Source: Tritrichomonas musculus
Lineage: Eukaryota > Parabasalia > Tritrichomonadida > Tritrichomonadidae
Reading direction: 5' to 3'
Length of the DNA stretch: 64,000 nucleotides
Assembly (NCBI GenBank): GCA_039105265.1
Contig: JAPFFF010000012.1
Span: forward strand, 1,674,001-1,738,000
Shown here: positions 33,888 through 46,350 of the stretch, in pieces
Layout: each line of letters opens with the position of its first letter
Numbering within the stretch: position 1 is the first letter of the stretch
Notes under the pieces: generated by a model
The model's database searches: none
Seen by the model: only the letters and a program-made list of their open reading frames with translations
Told to the model about the DNA's origin: nothing
Translations under genes and position numbers: made by a program

Positions 33888-36261
33888 GAGTGTGAGCTTT
33901 TGGAGTATTCTTAGATAAGATTCGTGAAGCTGAACTTGTGGAGAAGAAGTATAGGCTAGGGAAAATAGCAACCTCAGCCCATATTACCATTAATTCTTGT
34001 TAGGCGGTATTTTTCTATACTTATCAATTTCATACATAAAATCCCAATATCTTTAAAATCAAATACCAACATCATAGCCATTGCCCTTAGCTTAATTTTT
34101 TTATCTTTTATAATTTCACCCCTCAAGAAGTACTTTCTAATAATTACCCTTCCAATTATACCAATAATATCTTCCTTTTGCATGCCTTAAGTATATATAA
34201 AGAGTTTTTAATTCGCTCATTAGTATGATGGGAAAAAATTAAATTGTAGTCTTTATAACATTCATAACTATATTATATATAATGAACATACTTGCACTAT
34301 TTTGGTCACCATCAGTTTTTTCTTCTTCATGTTGAAATATAAAGAATCAATACAAAAAAAGTGTTTGCATATCTCAAATTTAAGGTAATATATATTCAGA
34401 ATGACATGAATATCATTCATTTATGCTAATATAAAAAAGTACAATAGAACGAATATACATGAATCAAAACTAAGTTATTTTTTTTGTTTACATGGAGATT
34501 CATGATTTTATTATATATTTTTTATGTAATGTTTTAAAAAAGTAATAAAATAGTATTTTCTATAGTTTCTCCTTTGATATTTTAAAATTTAAATATATTA
34601 TATATATATGTGATTGGATATATATCAATTATATGTTTAAATTATGCTAAAATAATATACATATTCATATATTTATATTTTTAGGTCAATCTTATAAAGC
34701 TCTCAATTTATTTTTTGAATGAAAACATAAATTTCTCATTAAAAATTATATTATTATTATTTTTTAATTTGATATTAGGCATATGTATAAATAATAATAT
34801 TTATATTTTTAATATATATCTTCAATTTATCCAAATTATCGAGATGATTATATATTTTAGTCAATTATCTGAATAATATCATTTTAACAGGAATATATAT
34901 GAGAATAATATTACATAACTGTTGTTTTACCAAATATCATGTGAAGATCAAAAATGTATAGTAATTTCAAACTTTTTAAAACTAATTAAATTCATAAAAT
35001 TATAAATGATAATAATATTTGCATAGAAATATAGTTGATAATCTTATTAAGTTAAGTAAATCTTTTTTATATAAAGGAAAGCAAAGGATTTTCATTTAAA
35101 TTTCATGAATTCTTTAATAAATAAAATATTTTTCGCGTAATTATATATTATAAGTGAAAATAAAATTGATAATTTTGGATTAAAGCCTTATTAATTATAT
35201 ATTTATAAAATCATCTTATTTCATCTAAAAAAAAAGTATTTTCATTTTTTAACCTATTGTAAAATCTAATGATACTGTTTTTAAAGTATTATTGATCAAA
35301 AAAAAACTTATTCAAAACACATTTAGAGATATTTAAATTTTATTTTGTATCAATGCTTATGAATAACCACAATTATTCCTCAGAATCTTCTCAATTTTTC
35401 CCTTCTCAAATATGTGTAGATTGGCTTTAGCGGCAAAAATAATTCAAAATATAAAATTAAAATATCTTATTAAATAACATTTAATATAGGTATTAATATA
35501 TATTATAATTATTATATAAAATATAAAATACAAATATACATATTATACTATATTTAATACTTATTATATCAAATTTATGATACTTTAATTGTTAATTCAA
35601 AATTTTCTTTGAAATATTGTTAATAAAAAAAATAACCTTTTCAAATTAAAATGTTTCAATATCTTAATATATTATGAATATGAATACTTTACCGGAAATA
35701 AATATAAATATAAATAAAAAATAAACAATTAAAAATAGATTTATATTATGAAAAATAAAACATAAAAACAAAACCATTTTATATAAAAAATTTAATATAT
35801 AAAAAACTATATTTCACTTGAAATTCGATATTATATGTTGATAAAAACGCAATCATATACAATTTATTAAAAAGAAACAATTTTTTGGAAATTTCAAATA
35901 ATTTCCAAAATACGCTTTTTTTAATTCTATTATAATATTTTGATAATCAAGCTTCATTATAACCAAAATATTTCAAAATTTTCTTTTTTTATATTTTCCA
36001 TTTAAAAGATATAATATCCCATTAAAATGAATTTCTTCAAAATTTACTCAAAGTCAGCCTAGTTGATTTTCATGTAATATTCAATAAATATTATCATTTA
36101 TACTTGATATAATTTATTTTTTGAATCTAATATCTTTATATCATATGTCGATTATTCCCAATTTTTAAAATATTTCTCCCAAAGATTAAAAATGATCTTA
36201 AAAAAATACCGGTAACATAATAATTTATTTTTCTAAATTGCATTAAAATTTATAATTGTTT

Positions 36262-36430
36262 TTTTAAAAACTGGCGTTTTTGAAAAAACTAGTTTTTTAA
36301 TTTTACCTGGCAGAAGGTCAAATGTGGCGTTTTTGATTTTTTTAAAAAATATTGATCAAAAACGCCTTTAGAAAAAGTGAAAAATTGAGTAGTTGGAAAA
36401 AAATTGAATAGGCGTTTTTGATTTATCCCC
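36262..36430. repeat. Right terminal inverted repeat of Y
   Basis: Reverse complement of 31431-31590 with very few differences, which suggests that Y inserted recently or was homogenised. Confidence 0.8.
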
Positions 36431-36431
36431 T

Positions 36432-36469
<38 letters not shown>

Positions 36470-37411
36470 TTTATTTTATTTTATTTTATTTTATTTTTGG
36501 TAAATTTTGAAATGCACAAAAAGTGCCCAAAAAGTGAAAAATACTGAAAAAGTTTCCCAAAAAGTGCTTTTTGCACAAAAAGTGACAAATTTGGAGAAAA
36601 AAAAAACTTAAATAAATCACAAATAGAATTAAAATGTTTTTATAAAAATTATAATATAAAATGTATAAGTCCATATGAAATAAAAAATGGTATAAAATTG
36701 AGAAATGCAAATTATCCTATATATTTCATATATTTGATCTAATATTGTGAAAAAGGCAAATTATCATTTAATGTAGCTTGTATATTAATATTTGCGTGTC
36801 ATTTTCGCGATAATATTGATACTTCAAATATTGATTGATTTTCTAAAAATAAAAGAAAATTACTTATTTGAAATTATTTAACGTTAATTAACAAATTAGT
36901 CATCACCATTTTTAATTTAATAATGTTTTTTATGAGATAATTCTATATTAAATGTGAGATATTATTTTCTCAGAAAAAAAACAAAATAATTAAAATTGAT
37001 AATAAAATATTGAATGGCAATAGAAAAATTATTGAATTAATTATTATTATATTTCATATTTATTTATTTTAATATGTTCATGCACTATACGGATATATAA
37101 ACTTTAATCTGCTTATATAATATTATTAAACTTATATTTAGTGGTTATTTTATATGATATAAATGTTATATTTCATAGAATTCATATTTTATATTTTGTG
37201 AATAAAGTATAATTTTGAATAAAAATAATTATATATTGAATGCATTGAAATATTTATTTTTATAAACGGCTCTTTTATCTTTTATCGATTTATTTTACAA
37301 TAGAAAAGATTTTTAATATTAATAATATGATATAATTATTTAGTATATTGTTCATTATTTTGGAGTTCCTGATATTTTCCTTTATGTGGTGAAAAATGAA
37401 CAATTTGATGA

Positions 37412-37773
37412 AAATATTATATCTTCTCTTAATCCAGTTATATAAACTAGCAATAAACGATATAAAGTAATTTAATGGTTATTATAGTTGTTCATTCTTA
37501 TTCTTTCATTTGTTTTCATAGAATCTTATTTCAAAGTATTATATCTTCTCTTAATCCAGTTATATAAACTAGCAATAAACGATATAAAGTAATTTAATGG
37601 TTATTATAGTTGTTCATTCTTATTCTTTCATTTGTTTTCATAGAATCTTATTTCAAAGTATTATATCTTCTCTTCATCCAGTTATATAAACTAGCAATAA
37701 ACGATATAAAGTAATTTAATGGTTATTATAGTTGTTCATTCTTATTCTTTCATTTGTTTTCATAGAATCTTAT
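37412..37773. repeat. 122-bp tandem repeats, three units (X copy 3, left arm)
   Basis: Three units of the X arm repeat. The mirrored array lies at about 39814-40172 in the right arm. Confidence 0.85.
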
Positions 37774-39813
37774 TAAGAAATTTAATATTTTTTTTTTCCC
37801 CCCCCCCCCCTCTCTCCCCTCACTATTTCATTTAGTATATATTAGTATATAATAAATTGTAGTGTTATCTAATATTATGATAACACAAATACTTTATTTA
37901 TTTTATGCTTATTTCATACAAATCATCAATTTTCGATTTTGAATATGCTCATTGAATTATTTCAATGGATAAAATATAAAGAAATGATTTTTTAATTTCT
38001 AACTAACGACAGGTTTTTTGTTTTAAGTAATCAAATTATTACAATCAAGGAGGTCTTTCACGTTAATATTAATTAAATTTTTCATTGTTTGAATCAACCT
38101 TAATATTTATTTTTATATCGTCGTTCTCGTTTCTTCTATCATTTTTTTACAGCATAAACAATCATCATTATCACTCATTCTATCATTATTACTAAGCATG
38201 CGGCAATATCCTAAAATGGATCAGGAGAAAATATTTTTTATCCGAGGATAAGTTATCATTATTATCATTCGTTCAATCATTATCCTAGTATATTCATCAT
38301 AATTCTTACTTATATATTTAAATTATCACTCATTTTATCATTATTCTTTTCATTCTATCATAATATTTACTTGTTTATTATAATTGTTATTTATTTAATC
38401 ATTATTATCAATCATTCTATCATTATTATCTCTAGTTCAATCATTATTCCAGCTTATTCATCATAATTCTTACTTTTATATTATAATTATCAATCATTTT
38501 GACATTATTTTTATTCATACTATTATAATTCTTATTTGTTTAATGCAATTATCACTCATTTAATCATTAATATCATTCATTCTATTATTATTTTCATTTA
38601 ATACATCATAATCCTTATTAATATACTTTGATTATCACTCATTCTACCATTATTCTAGCATATACAGTAGTTACTATAAGAGGGGTAGCTACACTAAAAT
38701 AATTCGAGATAATAACACCGAGATAATAACGGGATAATAATACCTGGATGATAATTCGAGATGACAGCACCGAGATAAAGATACGTGACTATGCTCCTGA
38801 AACGTGATTAACACCTTAGCATATTTCTATAGACTCATATCTGATCCCAAGATAACTATATATAGTATGTTAATTGTTTTAGCGTGTCTACACCTGTTAT
38901 AGTAATTAAATATACATCATTATTCTCATATATCTATTATAATTATCTCTCATTCTATCATTATCCTAGTAGTATACGTTCGGCTGTGCATCATTTACTG
39001 TTTCCTAGACTTAACGACACATATTTTTTATATCTTTGACGATTTCATTCTTTTCACGGTCAATTTATGGCATTACTTTTTCTCATAAAGTAACTCCTGC
39101 GGTGATTTGCATTAAAATACGCCTTTGTCAACCAAATAACAAATATATTTCCAATAATTTTCCAATAAATTTGTACATTAATAATTTAATGAAAATCTTG
39201 GGAGAATTATGACATATATTTTAGAGTGATGCTAACATGATTAGTAATTATATTAAATAAGCGAGTATTATTACAAATCAAACGATAATAATGATAAAAA
39301 GTGTGATATTTATGATTTATAAATGAAGATTTTGATAGAACAAATGATAATAATGATGGGTTGAGTTGGATTAATGATGGATAGTTAATATATATTAACA
39401 AATTAAATGTATAATCATTCATATTGGGATCTGTTCTATCAATCTTTTCAATATTTTGAAAATATTTAAGAATTCACAATTTTAGGCATTTAATTAAAAT
39501 ATGATTGTTATAATATGTAATATTAATGTAAATGAACTCCTTGATTGTAATAATTTGATTACTTAAAACAAAAAACCTGTCGTTAGTTAGAAATTAAAAA
39601 ATCATTTCTTTATATTTTATCCATTGAAATAATTCAATGAGCATATTCAAAATCGAAAATTGATGATTTGTATGAAATAAGCATAAAATAAATAAAGTAT
39701 TTGTGTTATCATAATATTAGATAACACTACAATTTATTATATACTAATATATACTAAATGAAATAGTGAGGGGAGAGAGGGGGGGGGGGAAAAAAAAAAT
39801 ATTAAATTTCTTA

Positions 39814-40172
39814 ATAAGATTCTATGAAAACAAATGAAAGAATAAGAATGAACAACTATAATAACCATTAAATTACTTTATATCGTTTATTGCTAGTTTA
39901 TATAACTGGATGAAGAGAAGATATAATACTTTGAAATAAGATTCTATGAAAACAAATGAAAGAATAAGAATGAACAACTATAATAACCATTAAATTACTT
40001 TATATCGTTTATTGCTAGTTTATATAACTGGATTAAGAGAAGATATAATACTTTGAAATAAGATTCTATGAAAACAAATGAAAGAATAAGAATGAACAAC
40101 TATAATAACCATTAAATTACTTTATATCGTTTATTGCTAGTTTATATAACTGGATTAAGAGAAGATATAATA
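39814..40172. repeat. 122-bp tandem repeats, three units (X copy 3, right arm, inverted)
   Basis: Reverse complement of the array at 37412-37773. Confidence 0.85.
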
Positions 40173-41089
40173 TTTTCATCAAATTGTTCATTTTTCACCA
40201 CATAAAGGAAAATATCAGGAACTCCAAAATAATGAACAATATACTAAATAATTATATCATATTATTAATATTAAAAATCTTTTCTATTGTAAAATAAATC
40301 GATGAAAGATAAAAGAGCCGTTTATAAAAATAAATATTTCAATGCATTCAATATATAATTATTTTTATTCAAAATTATACTTTATTCACAAAATATAAAA
40401 TATGAATTCTATGAAATATAACATTTATATCATATAAAATAACCACTAAATATAAGTTTAATAATATTATATAAGCAGATTAAAGTTTATATATCCGTAT
40501 AGTGCATGAACATATTAAAATAAATAAATATGAAATATAATAATAATTAATTCAATAATTTTTCTATTGCCATTCAATATTTTATTATCAATTTTAATTA
40601 TTTTGTTTTTTTTCTGAGAAAATAATATCTCACATTTAATATAGAATTATCTCATAAAAAACATTATTAAATTAAAAATGGTGATGACTAATTTGTTAAT
40701 TAACGTTAAATAATTTCAAATAAGTAATTTTCTTTTATTTTTAGAAAATCAATCAATATTTGAAGTATCAATATTATCGCGAAAATGACACGCAAATATT
40801 AATATACAAGCTACATTAAATGATAATTTGCCTTTTTCACAATATTAGATCAAATATATGAAATATATAGGATAATTTGCATTTCTCAATTTTATACCAT
40901 TTTTTATTTCATATGGACTTATACATTTTATATTATAATTTTTATAAAAACATTTTAATTCTATTTGTGATTTATTTAAGTTTTTTTTTCTCCAAATTTG
41001 TCACTTTTTGTGCAAAAAGCACTTTTTGGGAAACTTTTTCAGTATTTTTCACTTTTTGGGCACTTTTTGTGCAAAAAAACTAGTACCTT

Positions 41090-41091
<2 letters not shown>

Positions 41092-41146
<55 letters not shown>
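41092..41146. repeat. T-homopolymer, about 55 bp, between two X elements
   Basis: An uninterrupted T-run is all that separates X copy 3 from the start of X copy 4. Similar A/T runs border every X end in the window (5161-5202, 12096-12125, 36439-36467), so these elements seem to favour homopolymer targets. Run length in an assembly is unreliable. Confidence 0.9.
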
Positions 41147-41147
<1 letters not shown>

Positions 41148-41628
41148 GTAAATTTTGAAATGCACAAAAAGTGCCCAAAAAGTGACAAATACTGAAAAAG
41201 TTTCACAAAAAGTGCCCAAAAAGTGACAAATTTGGAGGAAAAAAAACTTAAATAAATCATAAATAGAATTAAAATGTTTTTATAAAATTTATAATATAAA
41301 ATGTATAAGTCCATATGAAATAAAAAATGGTATAAAATTGAGAAATGCAAATTATCATATATATTTCATATATTTGATCTAATATTGTGAAAAAGGCAAA
41401 TTATCATTTAATGTAGCTTGTATATTAATATTTGCGTGTCATTTTCGCGATAATATTGATACTTCAAATATTGATTGATTTTCTAAAAATAAAAGAAAAT
41501 TACTTATTTGAAATTATTTAACGTTAATTAACAAATTAGTCATCACCATTTTTAATTTAATAATGTTTTTTATGAGATAATTCTATATTAAATGTGAGAT
41601 ATTATTTTCTCAGAAAAAAAAAAAAACC

Positions 41629-43185
41629 TAAAAAACCGTTTACAATTATTTACGGCGCTAAAAAACGATTCCTAACAAAATACCTCTATTCTTTTTAATA
41701 CATTTGATATCCAGCAATTATTATTCAGATCATAAATAATAATTTTATTGAACTATTTCTTTTGATTTTCTGTTTCAATGAATATAATTTAGATATCAAT
41801 CATTGAAAATAAAATTGGGATTTGCTCTGATATAAAGCATTTAATTTGTGTATAAAGCAAAACTCTGTTTTTGTTTTTTATTTCTGTTTTTGCCCCAAAA
41901 AGTTACTTGATCATCATCATTTATAAATCTTTTGAAAATCAAAATTCATTCTATTGGCTTTGCTTATTTGATTTAGCGTTATTCGTACAGTTTTATTTAT
42001 TAAAATGATTACATTTAAAATGCTAGAACATAAAATGATTTTTTTATTTTTGGTTTTATTACTATTTCATTTTTACAAAATATAAAATATTTCTGTTATT
42101 TTCATAAAAAAACAAATAATTATATTATTTAATGCTTTTTTATGAGATATATCAAAAATAGATTAAGATATTCGATCAATATAAATTTTATTTATTTTTG
42201 AATAGTTTATTTCATTTTGTATTTTTTTAACAGATATTTTTAAAAATGGATAGCATAGTATAAATCAAATGATATTCTTAATTGATATTAAGAAAATATT
42301 CCTTGAATTTCTTTTCAAAAATAATAATTTTCATGATTTGAAGTAAATATATGCATATATATATTTATAAAATAAAAAACTGGTTATATAAAAATAGTTA
42401 AGGTACAAATCCAGTACGTTACGTAACCGCCATTTTTTTTTGACACTTTATAAGAAAAAATCGACATGTTATATAAAAAATCGAATATCTGACTATTTTT
42501 TACATAACATGTCATTGAATTAAGAAAAATGTAAAATAAATGTCAAAAACACACCTTGTCAATTTAAACTTTTTCAAAGACCCCCATCTATTCAAATAAT
42601 AAACGTTCTCACTTACAAAAAATAACGTACTGGATTTGTACCTTAACTTAAAAATGTTTTATATTAGAAAAAATAAATCTTACAATTTCATTGAAAAATT
42701 GAGAGTTTTTTGTAGGAAAAACGTAGTTTATTGTATGCAATTATTTTAAATTGAGAGTTTTTTGTAGGAAAAACGTATTATTTTGATAAGAGAATGAAAG
42801 GTTATTAAAAATAAAATATATTAAAAATAGTAAAATATATATTAATTATAATAATTTATATATTTATTTGATTCTTAGTACGATAAAAAAATATATCAAA
42901 ATATTAAATATTGCTTAAAAATTGTTGATAATTATTAAAAATTGCCCAATAATAGGAAAATGAAAGTTTTAATCTTGAAAATATAAATAAATGTTTATAT
43001 AAAATGTTTATAGATAGATTAATTGTCAATATCAAAAAATATGATTTTCGATGTAGTTATATATCCAGACAGGGTCATTATTCTCTTTTGAGGTTATATA
43101 AAATTTTAATCAGTATTAATAGCTAATAATTAATACACCAATATATTTTTGATTAGTCACAAAAACAGAAATTTAGGGGGTTTTG
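41629..43185. mobile_element. 1.56-kb insertion within X copy 4
   Basis: The X arm is interrupted between ATTATTTTCTCAG and ATAATTAAAATTGATAAT. The insert is flanked on both sides by A9CC (about 41618-41628 and about 43186-43196), a possible 11-bp target duplication within an A-run. The ends (TAAAAAACCG on the left; CAAAACCCCC on the reverse of the right) are only loosely similar. It has no coding frame. A smaller inverted-repeat element lies inside it. Confidence 0.55.
42402..42642. mobile_element. 241-bp MITE flanked by TTAA
   Basis: Perfect inverted ends GGTACAAATCCAGTACGTTA are flanked by TTAA at 42398-42401 and 42643-42646. A TTAA target duplication would suggest a piggyBac-type MITE, but because TTAA is itself inverted-repeat compatible it may belong to the terminal repeat. 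A diverged relative of one end lies at about 49340-49403. Confidence 0.65.
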
Positions 43186-43837
43186 AAAAAAAAACCAAAT
43201 AATTAAAATTGATAATAAAATATAGAATGGCAATAGAAAAATTATTGAATTAATTATTATTATATTTCATATTTATTTATTTTAATATATTCATGCACTA
43301 TACGGATATATAAACTTTATTCTGCTTATATAATATTATTAAACTTATATTTAGTGTTTATTTTATATGATATAAATGTTATATTTCATAGAATTCATAT
43401 TTTATATTTTGTGAATAAAGTATAATTTTGAATAAAAATAATTATATATTGAATGCATTGAAATATTTATTTTTATAAACGGCTCTTTTATCTTTTATCG
43501 ATTTATTTTACAATAGAAAAGATTTTTAATATTAATAATATGATATAATTATTTAGTATATTGTTCATTATTTTGGAGTTCCTGATATTTTCCTTTATGT
43601 GGTGAAAAATGAACAATTTGATGAAAATATTATATCTTCTCTTAATCCAGTTATATAAACTAGCAATAAACGATATAAAGTAATTTAATGGTTATTATAG
43701 TTGTTCATTTTTATTCTTTCATTTGCTTTCATAGAATCTTATTTCAAAATATTATATCTTCTCTTCATCTAGTTACATAAACTAGCAATATTATTGAAAA
43801 ACAATATCCACATGCTCGAAATGCCGCTTCCATTAAC

Positions 43838-46350
43838 ATGAAATGCCCTTTTAACTTTCAACACTTTCAACAAGATATATTTGGTAATTTACAGCAATTC
43901 TTATGTTATGTTAATAATCAGTTGCCTGAAAACGAATCTCCTGATATATTTTATAGATTCAAACTACCGCGAGAAGGCATACCAATAGAAGTTTACGAAA
44001 ATCAAGTTCTCCAGGATGAAGCACAGTTCCAGACAAATTATGACCAGAATTATCCGATGAATCAACAACCGCAGCCTTCACAGTTTGCACAAATTTATCA
44101 AGCACAACCACAACAAGAAGTATCTCCTCAACAGCAAGCTTACCAGAGTTGTGTCCAGAATTATCAGATGAATCAACAACCGCAGCCTTCACAGTTTGCA
44201 CAAATTTATCAAGCACAACCACAACAAGAAGTACTTCTTCAGCAGCAAATTTGTCAAATGCAAGCTCAATTATTGTCATTGGAATAAACTACATCACAGA
44301 CGGCGCCATCATTTCAGCAATATCGCCAAGCAATTCAAAATACTCATGGAAATCCTCTAAATATCATTGTAAATCCTACCAAAATAGATCAGTATCAGAA
44401 TTATCATCAAATTCTAAATCTGCAACACAATTTCAGCAGTTATCGTCCATCCCTCAATACAATGAAATAAACAAAAACACTACAATTTCAGTTGCTTCAA
44501 AGAATGATGAAATCTATCTACAAGTTCCATCATATCCTATCAATGACTCTCTATCAACTGTAACTCCTGGTGACCTTATAAACAGTTTTAGGAAGCTCAA
44601 TAAACAAACAATTAATTCACTTGAAGATCTTGTTCATTATATTCATGATGTATCAATTTCACTAGGATCTCCATTTGTATCAGTCAAAACAGGACCTACA
44701 CGTAAAATACAACAATTTGCATGTCAGTTCCATAATTCTAACTATCAGTGTAAAGCTCTAGTTAGTTATTATTATGATAAGGAAACAAATACAATTTTTT
44801 TAGAAGAAATGTGCAACCAGCACACGTATCCAATTTCAGAAATTCTGCCAACTAAATCAAGGAATACATTGACTTACCTACAACGATCTAGAATTCAAAT
44901 TGCTACTCAAGAAGGATTTAAAGCCACAACGATAAAGAGAAAAGAGAATTTAGTTTGCTCAAAAGATGTGTTATATGCCTCAAGAAGAAGAATACTTAAA
45001 GAATTACGTGAAGATGAAATTAAGATATTATTAGCTATAATGTGCGACTATAATAATTGGACTAATGGTATTTTTATTGATGAAACAAATAAGTTTGTGT
45101 GTTGCTTTTCACTACATAATCATATGTTAAATTGTCCTTATGCACGAGACATTGTAATTATTGACGACACCAGTTGTACCAATTTTTACGGAAAACCTTT
45201 AATAACAATGATAGTTGAAGATGAAAACGGTAAAAATCAAGTGCTCTCATTTGGAATAATGGAAGATAGATGTAAGAATTCATTCAGAATATACTTTTCA
45301 AATGTTAAGAAGTTAATCGGAGACATAGAAGTTTTTGTTACAGATAGGAATTTTACTCAGATAGACGCAGTTTGTGAATTGTGGCCAAATGCTATTATTA
45401 TATATTGCACCAGACATATAGGGAAAAACATAAAAGACAAAGTATCAAAAGAAATGTATGAAGAGTTTCAGAAGATGTTACATAACAAAAAAACAGAAGA
45501 AGAGTTGCTCAAAGATTTTCGAGATTATATTATTGCACACCCGGATACTCAAGCCGCAAACGTACTACAAGGTCTTTTAGATTCAACAGAACATTGGTTA
45601 CCTAGTATTACAAGTAAATATATGCACCGTGGAAATAGTACATCAAATCGTGTAGAAGGATTCTTTGGCTCATTCAAAAATTTCACAGATCATGACATTC
45701 TATCTTTAGGAGAACTTGTTAAAACAATATATATATATGCAGAAAACCTATTTGTTACATCAAGATACTCACGTCCAAAAGAAACAGTCAAAGATCACTT
45801 GCTCAACCTTGAAGATGCCAAAATAATAGGAACCTATGCACTAGATAGAGTAAACGAAGAATTTAAAGAACTAACTATAAAAACAATTTCAGGAGAATAC
45901 AGAGATAATTGTTGTGACATGTGGGAAGTATTTGGTCTACCTTGTAAGCACTTAATATTAGCTAGAATGCAAGAAAAAAGAAAGCCTTACCTATATTTAG
46001 ATGACTTTGATCCTAGATGGTTTCATAATTATAATTATAATATTATCCCTCGAGTTGCAAATACAGTTTCAATTAGACAGACCGAAAAAATAAAAGATAC
46101 AGATTGGACTTATAAGGCATGCATTGATAGGTTCGAGAAATACTTTACAATTGCAAAAAGATCGAATATGATTCAACAAATCCTCATGGAAGCACTTTCT
46201 CAACTACAAAGCTTAGAACAAGAATCAGATAATATGTCAGTACTCCGTCCTCCAAACAGCCTTCTCATTTCAGGTGCTCCAGATAAACATCCAAGAAATA
46301 ATGTAGATCGTCCAGGTGCAAGAAGAACAAAGAGAAAGAATAAAAAATGA
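43838..46350 (+). pseudogene. Mutator-like (MULE) transposase, with stop and frameshift near the N-terminal region
   Basis: The product is a DDE transposase that would cut and insert elements with 9-bp target duplications. The N-terminal part (43838-44287) is Gln/Pro-rich with a 120-bp internal duplication. In that frame a TAA occurs at 44285-44287, coding character continues for about 50 codons, and the frame then shifts by about 44440 into the long downstream frame. From about 44440 to 46350 the core is intact: a zinc-binding region (FACQFHNSNYQC, then CNQHTYP); catalytic acids in IVIIDDTS (about 45163), VTDRN (about 45344) and SNRVEGFF (about 45655); and a SWIM-type zinc finger (CCDMWEVFGLPCKH, 45911-45950). 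The upstream part of the 44149-frame is a Ser/Thr-rich shadow, not protein. The tail is basic (RRTKRKNKK). The two N-terminal lesions may be real or assembly errors. Confidence 0.8.
44037..44260 (+). repeat. 120-bp tandem duplication within the transposase N-terminal region
   Basis: Two copies of a 120-bp unit encode NYxMNQQPQPSQFAQIYQAQPQQEV. The copies are nearly identical in DNA, so the duplication is recent. Confidence 0.8.

Larger units (their letters stand above)
31431..36430. mobile_element. Y element, 5.0 kb, long TIRs, 9-bp target duplication, no transposase
   Basis: The ends read GGGGAAAAATCAAAAACGCC on the left and its near-complement on the right. The inverted repeats stay almost identical for about 170 bp. 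The flanks are a perfect 9-bp direct repeat TAGTTTTTT (31422-31430 and 36431-36439), the length typical of Mutator-like elements. The interior holds no long frame. A gene-like scrap at about 33892-34002 (plus strand, reading GVFLDKIREAELVEKKYRLG) follows a T-run and may be a captured fragment. The rest is AT-rich sequence. It is non-autonomous and probably mobilised by a MULE transposase. Confidence 0.75.
36499..41087. mobile_element. X-family element, copy 3, complete, 4589 bp
   Basis: This copy is the reference for the family. It starts GGTAAATTTTGAAATGC and ends TAGTACC, with inverted arms of about 1.55 kb that each contain three 122-bp tandem repeats, around a centre of about 1.5 kb. The flanks are a perfect 9-bp direct repeat TTTATTTTT (36490-36498 and 41088-41096), typical of Mutator-like elements. 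There is no transposase gene. The centre is almost identical to that of copy 2 (8005-12095), so the two are recent relatives. The very ends are not identical between left and right arms in the last about 12 bp (AAATTTTGAAAT against AGTTTTTTT type). Confidence 0.85.
41147..43790 (+). mobile_element. X-family left arm, copy 4, joined to a MULE transposase gene
   Basis: The arm begins GGTAAATTTTGAAATGC at 41147 and follows the X left arm, with a 1.56-kb insertion inside it, into the second 122-bp unit. It stops matching X at 43790 (ACTAGCAATA), only 47 bp before the transposase ORF. No X right arm was found downstream of that gene. This is best read as the left terminal repeat of an autonomous MULE whose right end is lost, with copies 1-3 as its non-autonomous relatives. 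Confidence 0.7.

Noticed and set aside
44149-44430. First about 95 codons of the 733-codon frame read as protein (Ser/Thr-rich)
   Set aside because: This is an off-frame reading of the Gln/Pro-rich leader; the repeat unit makes sense only in the 43838 frame. Real transposase coding in the 44149 frame starts about 44440.
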